A stretch of 64,000 nt of DNA from Gyromitra esculenta. Its lineage: Eukaryota; Ascomycota; Pezizomycetes; Pezizales; Discinaceae. Under the pieces are notes generated by a model. It was not told where the DNA came from, ran no database searches, and worked only from the letters and a program-made list of their open reading frames with translations. The stretch covers positions 186,001 to 250,000 of the forward strand of contig JBCAML010000013.1 in assembly GCA_038503075.1 (NCBI GenBank), in the 5' to 3' direction. Shown one piece after another: positions 26,001 through 38,029 of this stretch; within the stretch, counting starts at the first letter, position 1; the number at the start of each line of letters is the position of its first letter. The position numbers were made by a program, and so were the translations under genes.

Positions 26001-27659
26001 CATTGCTTCTGCGACCTTGCTCCTTGAAATTACTTTTTTAGTGGGTCCCAGTGGTATTGGGGCCGTACCAAGCTATCGGGAAGAGAAAGAGCCTTTCTAG
26101 CGCGGACTTACCAACAAGTTGGTTCGGTTTCTGCGCCTGCGCCTGCGCTTTGACATTCTGCGCTTCTTGTTGGTGCGGTGGATGAACCCCTTGGCCAACC
26201 GTAAGCCTTTTCCTTGCATGCTGTGGACAGTGGATCTTCCAGAACCTTTTCAAAGTACAGTCCTTACAGAATCCCCAAGGAGACGGAGACGGGCCGAGTT
26301 CACACGACAACTTACTGATGGGTGCTAGAGTGTATGTACCCCAGGGTGATGGACAGCAGCAGAGGCCTTCCTTTTTTTTGTCGTCACCACTCACTACCAG
26401 CAGGGGAAATCATAGGGGCAAAGGAATTGATGGTGGTGCCAGGCTCATACAGGAGAATCCTGAATTGGTACTGGAATGGTTCCACTTGAGTTGTTTCCTT
26501 TTTATTACTTTTGGCTGGAAGGAAGCTTTTGTTTCTCTCTGTAAGGTAGGTTTGTGGGGGGTGTGGATACGGTACAACCGTACAAGTACGTCGCCTGGTA
26601 TGGAATGTTTCACGAAATCCCACGACGTCTCTTGGTGGGGGTTAACGTTGGGCCATGGGAATTTAATCATTCCAATTTGAAGGGCCGTGGAGCATCGTTA
26701 CGCCCCCATACCTGGCAACTTTGGGAACTCCACGGACCAAAAACCAAATTCGTGGTCCTGGGAAGAAATGATTCCTTTTTCTCTTAGCAGTCATATTTGC
26801 TTTTTTTAAACGAGGTTTACCGTGAGGTAAAATATTGATCGTTCCGGGCCGCCGGGCATCAGAATTGATATTCGAGAAGCTGCTGTTTCCACGGTGCGCA
26901 TGCACCGAACTGAGCAATCGCACCTTGCAGCAGAACCGATCCCTCGGTTGCTGGAAGCGGTCTGTGGAGACGTTTTTAATAAGGCCATCCCTGCCTAGTC
27001 GGTGTCATTACGTCTCGGTAGTTACCTTCATACGGAAACCACCCCCTCCCCCAATTAACCAGGAAAAAGACGCAAAGACAGGAGAGGCTCCGCTGGGACC
27101 GCTAATTAGAGAACCGCTTGGTCAAGGATTGTTACTGCTACACTTGTGGAAGCTCTCGAAGTCCCAGGTATGCGGGACCGATTGGACATCGTCCCAGTTT
27201 TTGTTGAGACTCATATCATACCCTGGTATACCGCTGTATGCAAGTAAACTTGGGTCATTGCCTATCATGGGTTCTATGGAAAACATCATACCGCTTTCTA
27301 AATGACATGTAAGATTCGTTGGTTCATAATACATATTAACTAATTATCTACTTCCTGGGTTCTGCAGCTGAACCTGAACCTCTCGGAGATATACGTACCG
27401 AAACAGCCTCTAACAAAAAAAAAGGACACCCAGAACATCAAGAGACGTCACCATATCTTGCTGCCAGGAACAACCTTGAGCTTCATGATCTGCAAGGCCC
27501 GAAACAGTGTGCAGCTCACCCATGACTGATCGCGAAAATAGCAAGATTGCACATAGTAAAAATACAATCAACGCTACTTGGGGCGTCGGACGACTCAACT
27601 GTGTTATGGCAAGACTCACCGAACTCTCGGACCTTTCTACCAAGTGTTGCACCCGTCCA
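20016..27659. other. 7.6-kb stretch with no recognisable gene
   Basis: No domain, signal peptide or spliced model could be supported here. The longest open frames (25102-25515 -, 137 codons without an ATG; 26835-27305 +, 156 codons; 22567-22923 -, 118 codons) overlap other frames and show no family motif. A small inverted repeat at 21534-21597 pairs AGATGAAGTCT with AGACTTCATCT around a 40-nt loop. A CTGCGC repeat lies near 26135. Cryptic orphan genes or non-coding RNAs cannot be excluded by reading alone. Confidence 0.45.
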
Positions 27660-29822
27660 TTATCGTGTCGGACTTGAGTTTCTTACCAAGAGTTCTTTGT
27701 AGCGAGCGATTTTCTTACGACTCAACAAACCGGTCACTAATGAGACATCTATAAGGTTTGATCCGCAACATTTGACAGGACATGCGTTGTCGGGATCCTT
27801 CAAGGCTCGAGCGAACATCGCTAAAAGGAGAAGAAAAAAACGAAAACGACCAAACCCGTAAGCCGGCTATTCGGAATGTGTATCACTCCTGAGCATAAAT
27901 AACGTACCTCTTAAGCATGATTTACAGTGAAAATGCCGGCATTTTTCAGGTACTTGGATTAATGAACTTGTGTCGAATACCTCACGGCACCCAACGCATT
28001 TCGATCCCTCTCTGATCTCCTGGGATGTTTCCGGCACGTTGCCGGCTCTATTACCTCTCCAAGAGAACTTGTTCAATAAATTCCCAGAGTGTTTTCTCAA
28101 TAACGCTCGGATGGAATTGTTCGTGTTCCTGTTGAGACTAGAATCGCTAGGCTGGTGGAGATTGGCATGCTGCTGAAGGGAGCGATTTGTTGCGACGGTG
28201 ACAGCAATGGGGTTTTTGGATTCGTCTTTGGTTGGCCCTAGACTTCTTTCCGGGTTGTTCTTTTGCTCAAGTACCTCTTGAAGGTTGTCCTCTCCCGAAG
28301 AGCACTTTTGTTTGGCCGTACCTTGCTTCCCCTTAGTCTTTTCGGGTAAAGCATGTGAGAACCCATCATGCTCGTTCTGGTCGTTCTCTCTCATATCTCT
28401 GGTCAAGGATCTTTTTCGGAGTTTCCTCGGTTCTAGAGAAGTTTTCCATAGGGTTCCTTTACGTGCTTGACCCAAGTAGTTTACAGGGGCCCCGAGGGCT
28501 GTAGAGTTTGCTATATCTCCTAGTTCTTCATCATCCGAAGAAGAGGGTTGATCGGGTTCAGAGAGTTCTGAGTCCTGGTTCAAAGAAGCTGAGACCGTTA
28601 CGGAAAGCGAAGAGGACGACATCGAAGATGATGAAAGTGAGGAAGACGATGAACTATGAATTAAAGCCGAGTTTCGCCCATAACGATCTTCTGCCGTGCT
28701 TTTTTTCGTACTCACAAGCTTTCCTGCGAACCTGACTTTCTTTGCCCCAGCATTCTGAGGGTTTCTAGTGACTTTAGACCCCTCGGAATTTTGCTGTTTC
28801 TGGTAGCTGCCATCGGGACCCACCGAGATTTCTCGAGTTACATTCCGGTGATGAGGATGTTGTTCGGGATTAGTCTTCTGACGCTGACTAGGGTTTGCGA
28901 TCCCAAGGTTCGATGCTTCGGGAGTAGGTGCCCGGGCTGTCGGGAGCGAAATTTCAGGCAGAGAGAAAGACCGAGAGTAAGCTGCCGGTTTTGATAGGTG
29001 AGGACGAGATGGCTGGTCGCATACTTCTAAATCGATGGGCAAGACGAGCTGGCCACCCTTGCTGGATTTTCGCACAGGCAGTCTTAGCACTGCGTTCAAG
29101 ACGGGTATTTCTCTGCCAGCAGACGAGTGACTCCTAGAAACACTGGAATTTCTTCTGTGGCGACTTCCAATTGAGTCTATTTCCAGAACTCTGGTAGTCT
29201 GAATCTGGGGTTTGTAACTCGCTAGTGAATCATTGAAAGAACTGTTCGAGAGATCCACAAAACCAGTCCCCTTAGATCTCTCGGAGCTCGAACTGGGTAC
29301 CGAATAGTTCATTTGCTTTTGTGGCAAGACTTCACTCACTCTTCTAAGTTTCCTCTGCGTTGAGCCTCTATATCCTAAGAGCGCTTGATCGCGTCTTTGT
29401 TTGACATCTGCAAGGTTGCGCATATCTTGACGTATACTTTCCATTTGATTCTCCAAAGCTAGTGCTTCGCTTTCTCTGATATGGTTTTTCCATGAGGGAT
29501 CTGTAGATGTAGGTCTCCTCTCTGCTGCGACTTTTCCGTCAGCCAACGAGCAGCCATCCTCGTATCGGCCTTCCCTAATTCTCCCGAAATTATCCGTCGA
29601 AGCCACCAATCCACGCTTCACTAAAGATTTCTCAGCTCCAGGTGGAGAAATGGCGTTTGCTCTACCACTATTTTGGTCCAGTGAGAAAGCAATTGTGGAT
29701 AAATCTGCTGATAGCCGATGGTTTTGTGGAAGCGTTTCTCGAATGTTTTCGAGACTGCGGACGAGGGTCAACTCCACGGCGTCGAAATCTGAAGCGATAC
29801 ATGGGTATCGCGTAGACGACAT
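27660..29822 (-). CDS. IBR/RING-type protein, C-terminal half missing or degenerate
   Basis: A long low-complexity, Ser/Arg/Glu-rich N-terminal region (about residues 1-600) is followed by a RING-like zinc finger CVGCREVFD...KCRHFHCKSCLR. Exon 1 is 29822-27908. A GTACGT donor joins it to an exon starting at 27820, which adds AMFARALKDPDNACPVKCC and LLSRKKIARYKELL. That is the expected continuation of the first RING of fungal RING-IBR-RING ubiquitin ligases. Beyond 27687 the model is uncertain. Reading on gives a stop at 27660; an alternative splice reaches a frame ending near 27412 with an IBR-like HEAQGCSWQQD but lacking the expected cysteine pairs. No second RING is visible, so ligase activity is doubtful. 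The start is the first ATG of the open frame; an upstream exon is possible. Confidence 0.55.
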
Positions 29823-30753
29823 GTTTGGGGTCCAACGACTTCACCGGATTTCATGTCAGAAGCAGCATTGCGCGACGTTTCAAACATCGTCACTGGTTCA
29901 CTTACTATTGCGTTGATGATGGTACCCAAAGAAAGTCGTCGGAGTCGGTGCCTCTCAAGAGTATTCGTTTAATACACGTCACCTAGATAAAATAGAGAGA
30001 GTTTCTCTGGAGCAAGACCATCCTCCGATATGGAAATCCCAAACTGGCATCCCGACATTTTCTTTCAGACTACGATATGCGGGGGGGGCGTTAAACCCTC
30101 CCAATCACTCAGAGGTGTCACTTTGAGGCTGAGCACTCTGCCCCGCAGCCCGCGTTCGTGACAAACCCTGCGCTTAAGTCAAACCGTTGGCGGATAAACT
30201 CGAAACCTCGCCGGATGTATGAAACCGAATTATTTAATAATTAAGACGGATAAAATATACCCTCTTTAGCAGACGCCGAAGAAGTTCTCTTGAGCTGCTG
30301 GTCTCGCAGAAGGTATCCCCCGCTTTTAGTACATCGATAACGTGCTACGATAATCATAAGCTCTGCTTCGAGAATTCTCAATTGGTCTAAAATCTATAAG
30401 ACGCGATTTGGGAGACTCTTTAAAACAACATCAGTGGGGGTAAATATGCTTGCTTTGCATCTAAGACGTGTCTTTCGATCTCGATCTTATCGTTCGCTTG
30501 ACTCGCCCATGTGAAGTAAGATCATGGTGTATCACTCGATAATATGATAATCTCAAACTGTGGATGTAGAGAATTTTGTGTGGTAATTTGAGAGTAAAAA
30601 AAAACTAATATTTTTTGTGATGTTAACTATTGAGGCTTTGAAACGTACTAGATCTCGAAACCGAAATATCCTAAATTTCACGGGCTCCTCTCCGAACAGC
30701 CTCTGCAGGGATAAGATGTTTCCAAATAACCAGCAAAACACTTATAGAGCCCC
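29823..30753. other. Intergenic spacer
   Basis: Upstream region of the IBR/RING gene and downstream flank of the DJ-1-like gene. AT-rich from 30220 onward; no coding region recognised. Confidence 0.5.
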
Positions 30754-31449
30754 TTACTTTGGCAGACGAACATCTGCCAAGATCGAATCGAATTTGGAGT
30801 AATCCTTTGGTCTGGGTTCGAACTCGGCGAGATTCCATGACCACTCGATCACTTCTTTGTCAAATTTGGTCAACATCCAAGCTGCTGTCATATCCATCCC
30901 TGCTGTGATACCAGCACTGCTCCAAATCTTTCCATCAACACTCCACCGTCCCTTCATTTCCCAATTGACCTTCGTTGGTGCGATACCCGACTGGATCATC
31001 ATGGCGAGCGCGACCTTATTCGTCATAGCTGCCTTGCCATCCAGTAACCCGGCTTTCGCAAGTGCGAGTGAACCAGTACATACAGAAAGAATATTTTCAA
31101 CTTCATCGTGCTTCGCGATCAAAAACTCTGCCAAACCTGGTCCAAGTGGAACAGTTGGGGCCTGCCCGGGAACAAGGAGGTAATCGAGACGAGGACAAGT
31201 CTCGTAGGTACAAGTGGGTATCTGTAGTGGTCCTCCAACAGGCTGTATTGGTTCCATATCGTGCGAAATGAAGTGAAAACCGATTTCAGGTGCTTTCGCA
31301 ACAAGTTCAGGGCCGGCCATCTCTTTGATGAAATCTTTGGTGATATTGTGGATAAGGTCAATGGGCCCTATTGAGTCTATGACTTGGTGGCTTGGTAGAA
31401 GAACAATACTGAAACTGACGGAGGTGCTAACGGCGGATGCAGTGGACAT
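30754..31449 (-). CDS. DJ-1/PfpI family protein (isonitrile hydratase-like)
   Basis: Single-exon protein of 231 residues, typical for class I glutamine amidotransferase-like DJ-1/PfpI proteins. The nucleophile elbow is LSVCTGSLALAKAGLLDG with Cys at residue 124. FSIVLLPSHQVIDSIGP at the N-terminus and IWSSAGITAGMDMTAAWML near the C-terminus match the GAT1-like subgroup that includes isonitrile hydratases and many uncharacterised fungal paralogues. The substrate cannot be told from sequence. I chose the ATG at 31449 (MSTASAV) because homologues start close to the first beta strand. An in-frame ATG at 31533 would add 28 residues with no family match. It is cytosolic, with no signal peptide. It stands between two spacers and no operon-like partner is seen. 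Confidence 0.88.
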   Translation of the reverse strand: MSTASAVSTSVSFSIVLLPSHQVIDSIGPIDLIHNITKDFIKEMAGPELVAKAPEIGFHFISHDMEPIQPVGGPLQIPTCTYETCPRLDYLLVPGQAPTVPLGPGLAEFLIAKHDEVENILSVCTGSLALAKAGLLDGKAAMTNKVALAMMIQSGIAPTKVNWEMKGRWSVDGKIWSSAGITAGMDMTAAWMLTKFDKEVIEWSWNLAEFEPRPKDYSKFDSILADVRLPK

Positions 31450-33155
31450 TCGGCTCGACTGGTCTAGAGGAACGGGGTGAAAGTTTATAAATGTAAAGTT
31501 TGACTGGGAAGTTAGTTTAAACCAATTAATCAATGGCTGGATGGTGAGCCTAGGGGTTTAAACAAACTGGCTATAACTTGCTAATTCTTGAGTGGATTTG
31601 CCTGTTATTGCTTGCTGAATATTGCTATACGCTTGCGTTTGACTGGTCGTATTTTCGAATATGTGAAGCTAATTCCGAGGGAGAGGGATATAAAACGAGA
31701 GATTATGGCTTTTGTTCAATATAAGGTTACTCTGTCCTTATCGGATCAAACGGGTACCGATTAAAACTAGATTCGTGAACTGAATTTCCGCGGAAAAGTT
31801 TCGCGAGACTCTAGACCCTGGCTGCTTACCACCCTCTAGAACTACTCAGCAGCATACATTGCTTAGTGTACGTATGTGACTGTATTTTCTTACATTTGAG
31901 TCGGCTAAATTAGATTAAATTACTAATATAAGGAAGTCGCGGTTAGAATTACACGCTCTCTTTCTTGTAAATCAGTTATGGGTTAAACCAAGACGTATAC
32001 TTATTTTCCAATTACCCGATTATGAACCCCTCGAGGTCCCCTAGTGTGAAAAAGCTTGATCGCTGAAGTCTACTAGCACTCCATTTTCTCTGTGTAACTT
32101 GGACTTGTTGGTTTTATCGGATCAGTGGTCATTGCTATCCCATGCCAATTTTGATTTCAGACTTCAGGTCTTGAGGCTATTACTTGGTTGGGCTGCAGCC
32201 GATGAATTGAGATCCTCCTAGAATCATTACATAATATTTCACCCTCTCCCCTGAATGTTTAGTGGTATTTAGAACCATATGGCTAATTTTTATAGGATCT
32301 ATGTACCGATATGAGCTTGACGTAACCCCCAAAAACCGGTGAGGATAATCGCCAGAAAACGCATAACCTTCCATCATAACCTAGGACAAGGTATACCACC
32401 CTAGAACGCCTAAGTACCAAATCCAAAAACCTGATGATGCTACTAATATCCATATTTAGCTGACCATGTTTCATAATGGAAAGACGCCCTTCAACCAACT
32501 ACTTCTGCAAGATGCTGTATGGGCAGAACGACGAGCTGTGAGTTAGATATGAAAGGCGGGATATTTAGACGGTTTGATGATGAGAAAAAAGAGAAAAGCA
32601 TGCGGGCTACAATTGTGCTAACATGTCCTTTTTTCTTTTTTAAACCACTGTTTCGTTGTTTCAAGGTACAAGGATATCGTGTACAAGTTAACAGAGGTTC
32701 CGGTGTGAAAAAAATCCCTGCCCTAGCATGTTCGATTTCTGTGCTTTATATACATAATTGGCCATGGTTTTACAAAATTCGGCTGGCATTTTATATATGT
32801 CTTCCACGGCTATGCTAAGACGGTTTGACTTGGGGAAAGTGAGTATGAGGCACATCGTAAATGTATTACATCATATTGATCTTAACAGAATACCTGTAGC
32901 TACGGAAAGAAAGTCCACGCTAGTTACTATTTGCCTGTCTTAGAGGGTATTAAAGGATGGCAAAAAAGACCGCTATACCATATTTTCCTCTTGCTAAAAC
33001 GGTAGTTTATAATAATACGATTTTGGAAGTTTTCAAGCTAACTTCAGCTGCAGATATCGATGCAAAGAGAAATTCTAATTCTTCTACGATTTTTCCCAAA
33101 ACCAGAACACGTATCTCTCTAGGCATTCATAAGCGTTTGAAGTACCTATAGCTAG

Positions 33156-33204
33156 GTTGTTGCTGTTGTTTATTCATTAGGTACAACCCGAAGGTTATGT
33201 ACTC
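33156..33204 (-). mobile_element. Retroposon 3'-tail relic (copy 1)
   Basis: On the minus strand this reads a short stem AACC-TTCG-GGTT, then a spacer (GTACCTAATGAATAAA), then a CAACAGCAACAACC tail. It shares over 30 bases with the copy at 60901-60955, lacking only an ATTC-type tetranucleotide before the stem. No clear target-site duplication flanks it. The structure is that of a strongly 5'-truncated non-LTR retroposon end. Confidence 0.6.
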
Positions 33205-33208
33205 TTAA

Positions 33209-33300
33209 AAAAGTCAAAAATCACAAAAATCACAAAAATCAAAAACTCAAAAGCATAAAACCCAAAAGCATAAAACCCAAAAACAAGGACCTAAAACAAA
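33209..33300. repeat. Low-complexity A/C-rich tandem tract
   Basis: Short direct repeats: AAAAATCAC units in a row, then two copies of AAAAGCATAAAACCC, then AAAAACAAGG and similar. It directly follows the retroposon tail relic. Confidence 0.8.
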
Positions 33301-34666
33301 AATCGCAAAACCAAACTCTCCCAACTTGTGAAATCCACTTTACGACCTAACATATTTTCCTTCATTAGATACTTTTGACTTCAACTAGCGCCGTACCTTC
33401 GGAAAGGCGGTCCCACTGTTTTAGTCTTAATACCCAATCTCCAAATCCCCCATTCCTATCCTAACCACTTCCTCACTCTCATTTTCTTCTGCTTCCGCCA
33501 TTGTACCTATAGCGTTAATCTATTTCGAAGTCAGGGAAGTTACTTTGGTAAATATCAGATTCCAAATAATCTCAAATGGCACCATGGCCGTGAGCTCGAA
33601 AAAAAAATACTGTTTCCATCTCGGGTGTAGACTACGTACACTGCACATTCCCTATAATTAAGCTGCAGCGTTCCATCGAATTCAGTACTTTACTTCTACC
33701 AATATGTAGAAACTGCCTATTCTGCGCCTGTTCCCCACACCCACTGATTGCCATGGTACTGGTGACACAATCTGGTCTATAAATTTTCTTGGCTAACCGG
33801 CAAAAAATTGCTACATGCATGTCACATCGCAGCTTGCCGGATGAACTTAAGTTTACGAGAGCGTGCGTTTGAAAGCTTCTAGAAGGCTGGACGCGTGGGC
33901 ATTAGCAGCGGAAACTAGCGACCGGTCAAAAATAAATCGAAAACCCCGAACTAGGATGATATTATTCTGGTTTAATTACCAAAATCAAAAGGCTGATCGT
34001 TGGGTGCTTTGCGTCACCGAAGATCTGGTTTACTAGGCTGCTTCAGGGTACCTTGATGACCGCCATGCCGTTTTCGGATCTTCTGGAAGTAGTGAGTGCA
34101 TCAAGTTAAGTGTCTAAATATTAAAGTGCGTACATACATGTAGCACAAACGAGAAACCATCAGATATCCTATTGTTAGGGCGCTACGACTAATTCAGCGT
34201 GCATGGATAATACTCAAATTAGATTTCTGCAAGGGGCAGAAGTTCCGATATTAAAACTATACTTCTATATGATTGGGTGATTCTCTAGGGGATAACTTTA
34301 TGCAATCGCGATGGACAAATGTAAAAAGATCAGAGTAACGATATTTACAGGAATCAGCCGATATCTTTAGCTATTGTTGTCTCATAGAAGATCACTCGAT
34401 TTAATGCCCTAGGGCGAAGCAACAGGATTCTATAACTCGTACAAACTGCTTCCCCATGTCTTAATTTATCCAAATTCACAACCCCCCCCAAAAGGCCTGC
34501 CAAGCGTGATAATATTCACCAAGTAAAAAGAACTCCGCGACAGCGGAGAATAAACATAACGCCCCATGAAAAATCCAAAGAAATCTCTGCCCAAACAATA
34601 AAGGAATAAGAAAAAAAATAAGGAAGGGTAGGTACGGTATCATACGTACGTTTTGTTGCAGCTGTC

Positions 34667-36325
34667 TCAACCCAACATCTTTACCAACTCTAACTTCCTC
34701 CTCACAACCGCAATTTCGTTCTTCAGTTCTTCTTTAACGGTCCCCTTCTCATCATCACCCTCTTCCAACTCCAACAAAACGCTCTCCACCTCCCCGACAG
34801 CTGTAAATTGCGGCAGAGCCATATCGAGAAAACAAATAACATGCGCCGCGTACTCTTTCTTCGAGATCTGATAATCCGTCATCGCACCCTTATCCTCCAG
34901 ATCCCTCGCCATATCCGTCAAACGGTCCGCCAGCCGTTTCATCGCGCCGATTGTGCCTTTAGCATTCTCCGCACGGGATTGTAGATCGGTTATGGTGGCC
35001 ACTAGGTATGTGAGTTGGGCAGCGAGAGCGTCGTGCGCTTGTAGCGTAGCGTGGTATCCAGCTTCTTGTTTTGTTAGTTCGCCAAGCTCGGCCTGCTGCG
35101 TCACGTTGATTTCCTCGTGTTTTTTGATTCGCTTTTCGGTGCCTTTGATCGCGTCCCAAAATGGGCCGTCAACTTTTGTTATGTTCATGCCAAGACCGAT
35201 TGGTAGGAGTACCCAGCCTGAGAGCTTTATCTACAGCATCCCCGGGGGGTATTAGGTTAGCCGAGTTTTTGTGGGAGTTGATTGGCTTAAAGGGCGTAGG
35301 GGGGAACGCATACAAGGGTCTCCATACTATTTGCCTTTTCCCTCGCGGTCTTTGCTTCCTTGAGGGCGAGTTGGTTCGCTTCTATTGCAGCTGTGGATTC
35401 TGCGATCTTTTCTTGAATCATCTCGAGCGAGAGTTTGGTACTAGTGACATCTGTGGTGACCTCGGTACGAAGCGTATCGACGTCTCGTTGTAGAGTTGGA
35501 ATACAAGTATTCCGATGTTCTTTCGTCTAGAGTCATATGGTTTTAGTAATTTTCTTTTTGGGCTTCTCTATCCACTGGTATACTCACGAGTTCGAAGATC
35601 TTTTCTGCCAGATCCATTGCCTTGTTCGTCTTTGTAGAGACATTCTCGAACGACCTGATCATTGGCCTAAGAACTGCATCCGGTTTTGAATTTGGCACAC
35701 CGCTATCCGCCTGTTCTTGGTCGAATTCCCCTTTTATGCACGCCGCAAGCTTGTTTAATCTCAGGAACGCCACATCAAGTTCCTGTAGGATTAGCCGTTG
35801 GTTTGCAGCCGCGATGAACTCGAGTTCAAATGCTGCATTATCAATCACAGCTTGCTGGCCGCGTATCAGCCCGCTGATGGCTTCGAGCTTCTCACACGTA
35901 TCTGGAGCGATAACGGCCACATCAACGTGGTCGCTGCGACGGAGAGTGCCATCGTGGTTCGTGATATGTTCAGTCAGGTCCACGTTGACAAGTTTGTCGG
36001 TCCAAGAACCGTCTTTACGCTTTAGATATGCACGAAGGACCTTGCCATCTTGGAGTTCGATATTCTTGGCACTGGCACCGAAGTTACTGCTACCCCATTC
36101 GAAGTTTCCTAAACGGTTATAATTAGATGCTGATATTGGGGGGGGGGTGTTTGAAATGCAATACAGCCAAGTGAGGGCGAGTGTACCGTTGCAGTTACCC
36201 AAAACGCTGTTCAAATCAATTGTCGAGCAAATCCATTCACCATCGCATGTACGGCAAAGAGCTGAAAGTTCCTGCTTCCCGCTTAGATTGATATACACGG
36301 ATGTTTGTTCATATGCCGCCTCCAT
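34667..36325 (-). CDS. Cyanovirin-N domain protein with long helical, coiled-coil C-terminus
   Basis: Four exons: 36325-36187, 36108-35588, 35526-35314 and 35230-34667, giving 478 residues. Residues 1-105 form a CVNH fold: two half-repeats with CRTCDGEWICSTIDLNSVLGN and NFGASAKNIELQDG..DGSWTDKLVNVDLTEHI. Known CVNH proteins bind high-mannose glycans. The rest is almost wholly helical, with heptad-like stretches around residues 170-290 and 320-440. They are separated by one hydrophobic segment, LSGWVLLPIGLGM, near residues 293-305. There is no signal peptide. A pair of long helices flanking one hydrophobic segment recalls alpha-helical membrane-inserting proteins, but that is inference; a structural coiled-coil role is equally possible. 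Intron 1 (78 nt) has no stop and is in frame, so a retained form would be translatable. Family assignment of the N-terminus is firm, the overall function unknown. Confidence 0.85.
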
Positions 36326-37911
36326 TTCTGTGAATAGTTATTACTATTGAGAGGCGAGAATGCTAGTAAAGTCTATAGATAGCAGAAGTGTTACAGGAAA
36401 TGACGGCTAGCTGTAGCTGAACGTTTTAATTGCGAGTGGGGTCGGGAAGAAAGACAGAAGAGCGGATTCTGGCATCCCTAATATTTGAGCTCACTCAACC
36501 GTTTTTGTACTCAGCCAGTGGGCCATAAAGAAGCTAGTCTCCAGTATTTCGTCCAACCTCGCTGAGTTGTTCGGTAGCCACAGCCATGTATGTACCTTCG
36601 AGCAAATCAGAGACGCCTACGTTACAGCACCATGTGTGCAAGTCTAAACAAGTGTGGGGAAATGCAATAATCTCATTGGAATCTTCTCCCCCTTGCCAAA
36701 TGGCCAGCGAGCTCGCCGAATGCGCGGTTGGCGATTAAGCTGCATGCAGGTTGACAAGTGCAGCCGTATCCCGCTGGAGGGACAGATGGCGCCTATCATG
36801 CGAAGAGGAAGGATGAACACGTTTACCAACGGGCCGTTTCTCTCATGGCCCTGTTTTCTCTTTCGCTCCTTCCACAGACTTGCCCCTCTTACCCCTCTTG
36901 CCCCCCATTGTCTCCCGTGCGGCTTACGACGCTGTTGCGGATGGTTCGGTGGGATATGCGGAGTTTTTTTTGGTGGTTTGAAACGTGGAGCTTTGGGCAG
37001 GGTTTCTTCGCCGTTATCCATTGCGGCTCCGCAGAGCCATGATGCGATTTGCTCACCATCACCACCACCTCGAGTTCATTACCATTTGCCCGGTCAATGA
37101 GGGGCGAATCAATCGTATAAGCCAACTGCAGTCGAGTTCAAACCGAGTAAATTGCGTAGCAGTAAATTGAAATCTCTTGATTACCGGGTCATCACATGCA
37201 TGTCATCGGAGAAATTATGGCATATCTACTCTACCTACAGGGAGATCTTCTGTTTCTCCCCGCGCGAAGAATTTTCTGCATTATTTCCTATAAAAAAGGT
37301 GGAGATATAGATGCCAGATAAGGTTGATTGAAAAAATCGCTTATCGAGTGATAGTTTGTGACTTTAGTACCCACCCGTGCACGTGCAGTTGAGATCTAGA
37401 GCCATTATGTATGCATGATGGGAGATTACTATAATTTAGACATAAAGACTAAACAAACGAATAACTGCAATGCTAAATAGTTTTTTTACATTTATCTCTT
37501 GATACACGTTGATCTTGTTTAAATCCTTTTGTACGATCATATGATCAACATCAATATACTTCGATATCTTCGACTATTTCATCCTTTGAAATATCCGCTC
37601 AACCAGTCGTTTATCAAACTCAATCAATTCTCTCAGTATCTTGGAGTATCCCATATCTCAAAATACCTTGCCTTTATAGTCCCTTATTGAACTTGAGCAG
37701 TACTGGGGCGGGCGACATGCACAAAGTAGAAGGTAGAGATGCATTCGCAGATGCATCTTGCTCGGCGAACAATTTATGCCCACAGTGGCTTCGTAATTGG
37801 AAAGGGAGTTAGCATAAGCATCAAAGATTATTATCGTAAGCCGGAATTTCATACAGTTAATGTCTCTCTAAATCAGTTCGTGCGATACTCGTTCTTGGCT
37901 TCCATAATCCG

Positions 37912-37945
37912 GTGCAGGCAGCAATAAAGTGCAGGCAGCAATAAA
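37912..37945. repeat. Exact 17-bp tandem duplication
   Basis: GTGCAGGCAGCAATAAA occurs twice head to tail without mismatch. Confidence 0.95.
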
Positions 37946-38029
37946 ATTAAGTCGATAGTTGCTCTAGAAATATGTCGTTATCAAAGTTAATATGTGCCAC
38001 TGGTTGTGTGGGTATTTAGCGCGAGCTAA

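Larger units (their letters stand above)
31450..34666. other. Intergenic spacer with repeat relics
   Basis: 3.2 kb without a recognisable gene. It contains a retroposon tail copy (33156-33204) and a low-complexity tract (33209-33300), both listed separately. A hydrophobic 64-codon frame (34476-34670, -) overlaps the stop of the cyanovirin-N gene. It could be an alternative 3' end of that gene, but no convincing intron connects them. Confidence 0.45.

Noticed and set aside
26038..26394. 118-codon minus-strand frame rich in Cys, Pro and Trp
   Set aside because: Cysteine spacing fits no known secreted or zinc-finger family and the frame overlaps other equally long frames.
34476..34670. Hydrophobic 64-codon frame at the 3' end of the cyanovirin-N gene
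   Set aside because: Connecting it would need a 24-nt intron or a frameshift; the upstream frame has its own stop.
36644..37125. Overlapping 125- and 148-codon frames on opposite strands in a GC-richer patch
   Set aside because: Neither has a domain, signal peptide or credible intron; the openness is a by-product of base composition.
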